Of a stretch of DNA of 22,123 bases, positions 22,031 through 22,123 are shown piece after piece. How positions within the stretch are numbered: the stretch's first letter is position 1; the number at the start of each line of letters is the position of its first letter. The notes below the pieces were generated by a model. It did no database searches. It saw only the letters and a list, made by a program, of their open reading frames with translations, and had not been told where the DNA came from. This DNA comes from Desulfovibrio sp. Its GTDB lineage: Bacteria > Desulfobacterota > Desulfovibrionia > Desulfovibrionales > Desulfovibrionaceae. A program made the translations under genes and the position numbers. The DNA lies in contig JAAUYX010000087.1 of the NCBI GenBank assembly GCA_014804905.1, positions 1-22,123 on the forward strand. Direction: 5' to 3'.

Positions 22031-22057
22031 GCTTGTTCTGGGCTTGTCCTTCCTGCC

Positions 22058-22123
22058 TCAGTCCCTCTTGTCCCGGTTTCCGCGGGCATCGCGCAGGTCC
22101 GGGGCGCGCCGGATTTCCGGGTG
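22058..22123 (-). CDS. Possible C-terminal end of an unidentified minus-strand gene (partial)
   Basis: A minus-strand frame is open from the right edge to a TGA at 22058-22060, giving a 21-residue hydrophilic tail ending GNRDKRD. Its composition would fit a real C-terminus, and the region is convergent to the GT9 gene. Only 66 bp are visible and no family motif is present, so this could be chance. The 27 bp between it and the GT9 stop show no terminator. Confidence 0.25.
   Translation of the reverse strand, partial: HPEIRRAPDLRDARGNRDKRD

Overview
The window is about 22 kb of GC-rich chromosomal DNA. It holds 15 well-supported protein genes, plus one possible gene fragment at the right edge. 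The gene set suggests a Gram-negative anaerobe of the Desulfovibrio/Desulfovibrionaceae type: a fused TRAP permease, two outer-membrane beta-barrels, an EF-G2-type GTPase, a FapA-family (DUF342) protein, a CgeB-like glycosyltransferase and a GT9 transferase. This placement is inference from gene content and composition; no rRNA or other taxonomic marker is present. I see no tRNA, rRNA, CRISPR array, insertion sequence or prophage module.

Left part (1-5630). The C-terminal end of a TRAP transporter permease is followed by a near-perfect intrinsic terminator. Next comes an orphan LexA/CI-like (S24) repressor-type regulator. Convergent to it, on the minus strand, lie lysA (diaminopimelate decarboxylase), a MATE exporter and a DUF2156 protein. 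lysA has a textbook sigma-70 promoter, which fixes its start codon, and its own terminator ahead of the MATE gene.

Middle (5630-13830). The plus strand carries galU (UDP-glucose synthesis), priA (replication restart helicase), a FadL/OmpP1-type porin, a small beta-barrel outer-membrane protein and a DnaA-family initiator. The DnaA gene follows a 435-bp non-coding stretch that contains an AT-rich island. It is not in the usual dnaA-dnaN-recF-gyrB setting and has an altered DNA-recognition signature, so it may be a second, divergent DnaA. A SnoaL-like protein follows, then a bidirectional terminator.

Right part (13830-22123). An EF-G2-type translational GTPase on the minus strand is divergent from a compact plus-strand operon. 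The operon order is nitronate-monooxygenase-like flavoprotein, STAS protein, FapA/DUF342 protein, CgeB-like glycosyltransferase and GT9 heptosyltransferase-like enzyme. The last three genes overlap by 4 bp (GTGA, ATGA). Pairing a STAS/FapA unit with two glycosyltransferases suggests a surface-polysaccharide or glycosylation function, possibly tied to polarity or motility. That is inference.

Nothing here is a clear-cut unknown defence or mobile system. The most promising leads are the atypical DnaA with its AT-rich upstream island, the coupled STAS-FapA-glycosyltransferase operon, and several well-formed inverted-repeat operators.
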